Shown: positions 5,617 through 5,752 of the stretch, in pieces
How positions within the stretch are numbered: position 1 is the first letter of the stretch
Layout: each line of letters opens with the position of its first letter
Assembly: GCA_023431385.1 (NCBI GenBank)
Contig: JAEYWA010000134.1
Location: forward strand, 1-5,752
Length of the DNA stretch: 5,752 nucleotides
Reading direction: 5' to 3'
Origin: Bacillota bacterium
GTDB lineage: Bacteria; Bacillota; Clostridia; Acetivibrionales; DSM-1351
Notes under the pieces: model-generated
Seen by the model: only the letters and a program-made list of their open reading frames with translations
Databases searched by the model: none
What the model was told of the DNA's origin: nothing
Made by a program: the position numbers and the translations under genes

Positions 5617-5752
5617 GTGATATACACAATAGAAAATATAAAGCATGTTATTAATTTATCAGCAGATATACTAATAACATCAAAAGATAGATTGACACAG
5701 CTTGACAGTAATTCTGGAGACGGAGACCTCGGTATTTCAATGGAAAAAGGGG
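5617..5752 (+). CDS. dhaL: N-terminal end of a DhaL-like dihydroxyacetone kinase subunit (3' truncated by the window)
   Basis: Forty-five codons are open from the GTG at 5617 to the window edge. The sequence LTQLDSNSGDGDLGISMEKG matches the N-terminal signature of DhaL, the ADP/ATP-binding subunit of dihydroxyacetone kinase. Asp30, Asp35 and Asp37 fall at the same positions as the three magnesium-binding aspartates of the E. coli protein. DhaL works with DhaK, which holds the ketose substrate covalently, and phosphorylates dihydroxyacetone to feed glycolysis. The usual His after the third Asp (GDADHG in E. coli) is Leu38 here. This suggests a divergent branch, perhaps a kinase for another small ketose. 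No dhaK lies upstream; it could follow beyond the window. A FakA-type DAK2 domain is less likely because its motif differs (PDGDTGTN). Confidence 0.8.
   Translation, partial: MIYTIENIKHVINLSADILITSKDRLTQLDSNSGDGDLGISMEKG

Noticed and set aside
5349..5627. Minus-strand open frame spanning the XRE gene end and the DhaL start
   Set aside because: It runs antisense to two supported genes and has no recognisable domain.

Overview
The window is an AT-rich stretch in which every supportable gene lies on the + strand. Strong AGGAGG-type ribosome binding sites, frequent GTG and TTG starts, a lipoprotein solute-binding protein and no ATPase gene beside the permeases all point to a low-GC Gram-positive host. 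A plant-polysaccharide-degrading member of the Clostridia is the best guess, inferred from gene content and style only; no RNA marker is present.

Layout. (1) Positions 1-146 hold the last 47 codons of a gene whose sequence resembles the C-terminal beta-sandwich domain of a family GH2 beta-mannosidase. (2) Positions 291-1214 encode a complete NADPH-type aldo/keto reductase with an intact Asp-Tyr-Lys-His tetrad. (3) A 252-base AT-rich leader precedes a three-gene carbohydrate ABC importer cassette: a lipoprotein substrate-binding protein (1467-3050), an LplB-type permease (3182-4150) and a YtcP/LplC-type permease (4180-5052). A perfect 14-bp stem-loop without a U-tract lies between the binding-protein and first permease genes. 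(4) A 120-base gap leads to a small XRE-family regulator (5173-5577). Then comes the start of a gene (5617 to the window edge) whose first 45 residues carry the DhaL metal-binding motif of dihydroxyacetone kinases.

How the parts may work together. The importer is of the CUT1 type, which takes up oligosaccharides and in Firmicutes usually borrows a shared MsmK-like ATPase encoded elsewhere. With a beta-mannosidase end upstream, a reasonable but unproven reading is a locus for uptake and intracellular cleavage of a beta-mannoside or other plant oligosaccharide, with the reductase acting on a released carbonyl compound. The XRE regulator and DhaL-like kinase may form the start of a separate unit for phosphorylating dihydroxyacetone or a related small ketose.

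Two start sites deserve care. The binding protein should begin at the GTG at 1467, giving 527 aa, and the first permease at the TTG at 3182, giving 322 aa. Each has an ideal ribosome binding site nine bases upstream, and the in-frame starts further upstream do not. I found no mobile element, CRISPR array, tRNA, rRNA or recognisable riboswitch. This looks like a fairly ordinary sugar-utilisation region; the most interesting points are the intra-operon stem-loop, the run of non-ATG starts and the XRE-DhaL junction.
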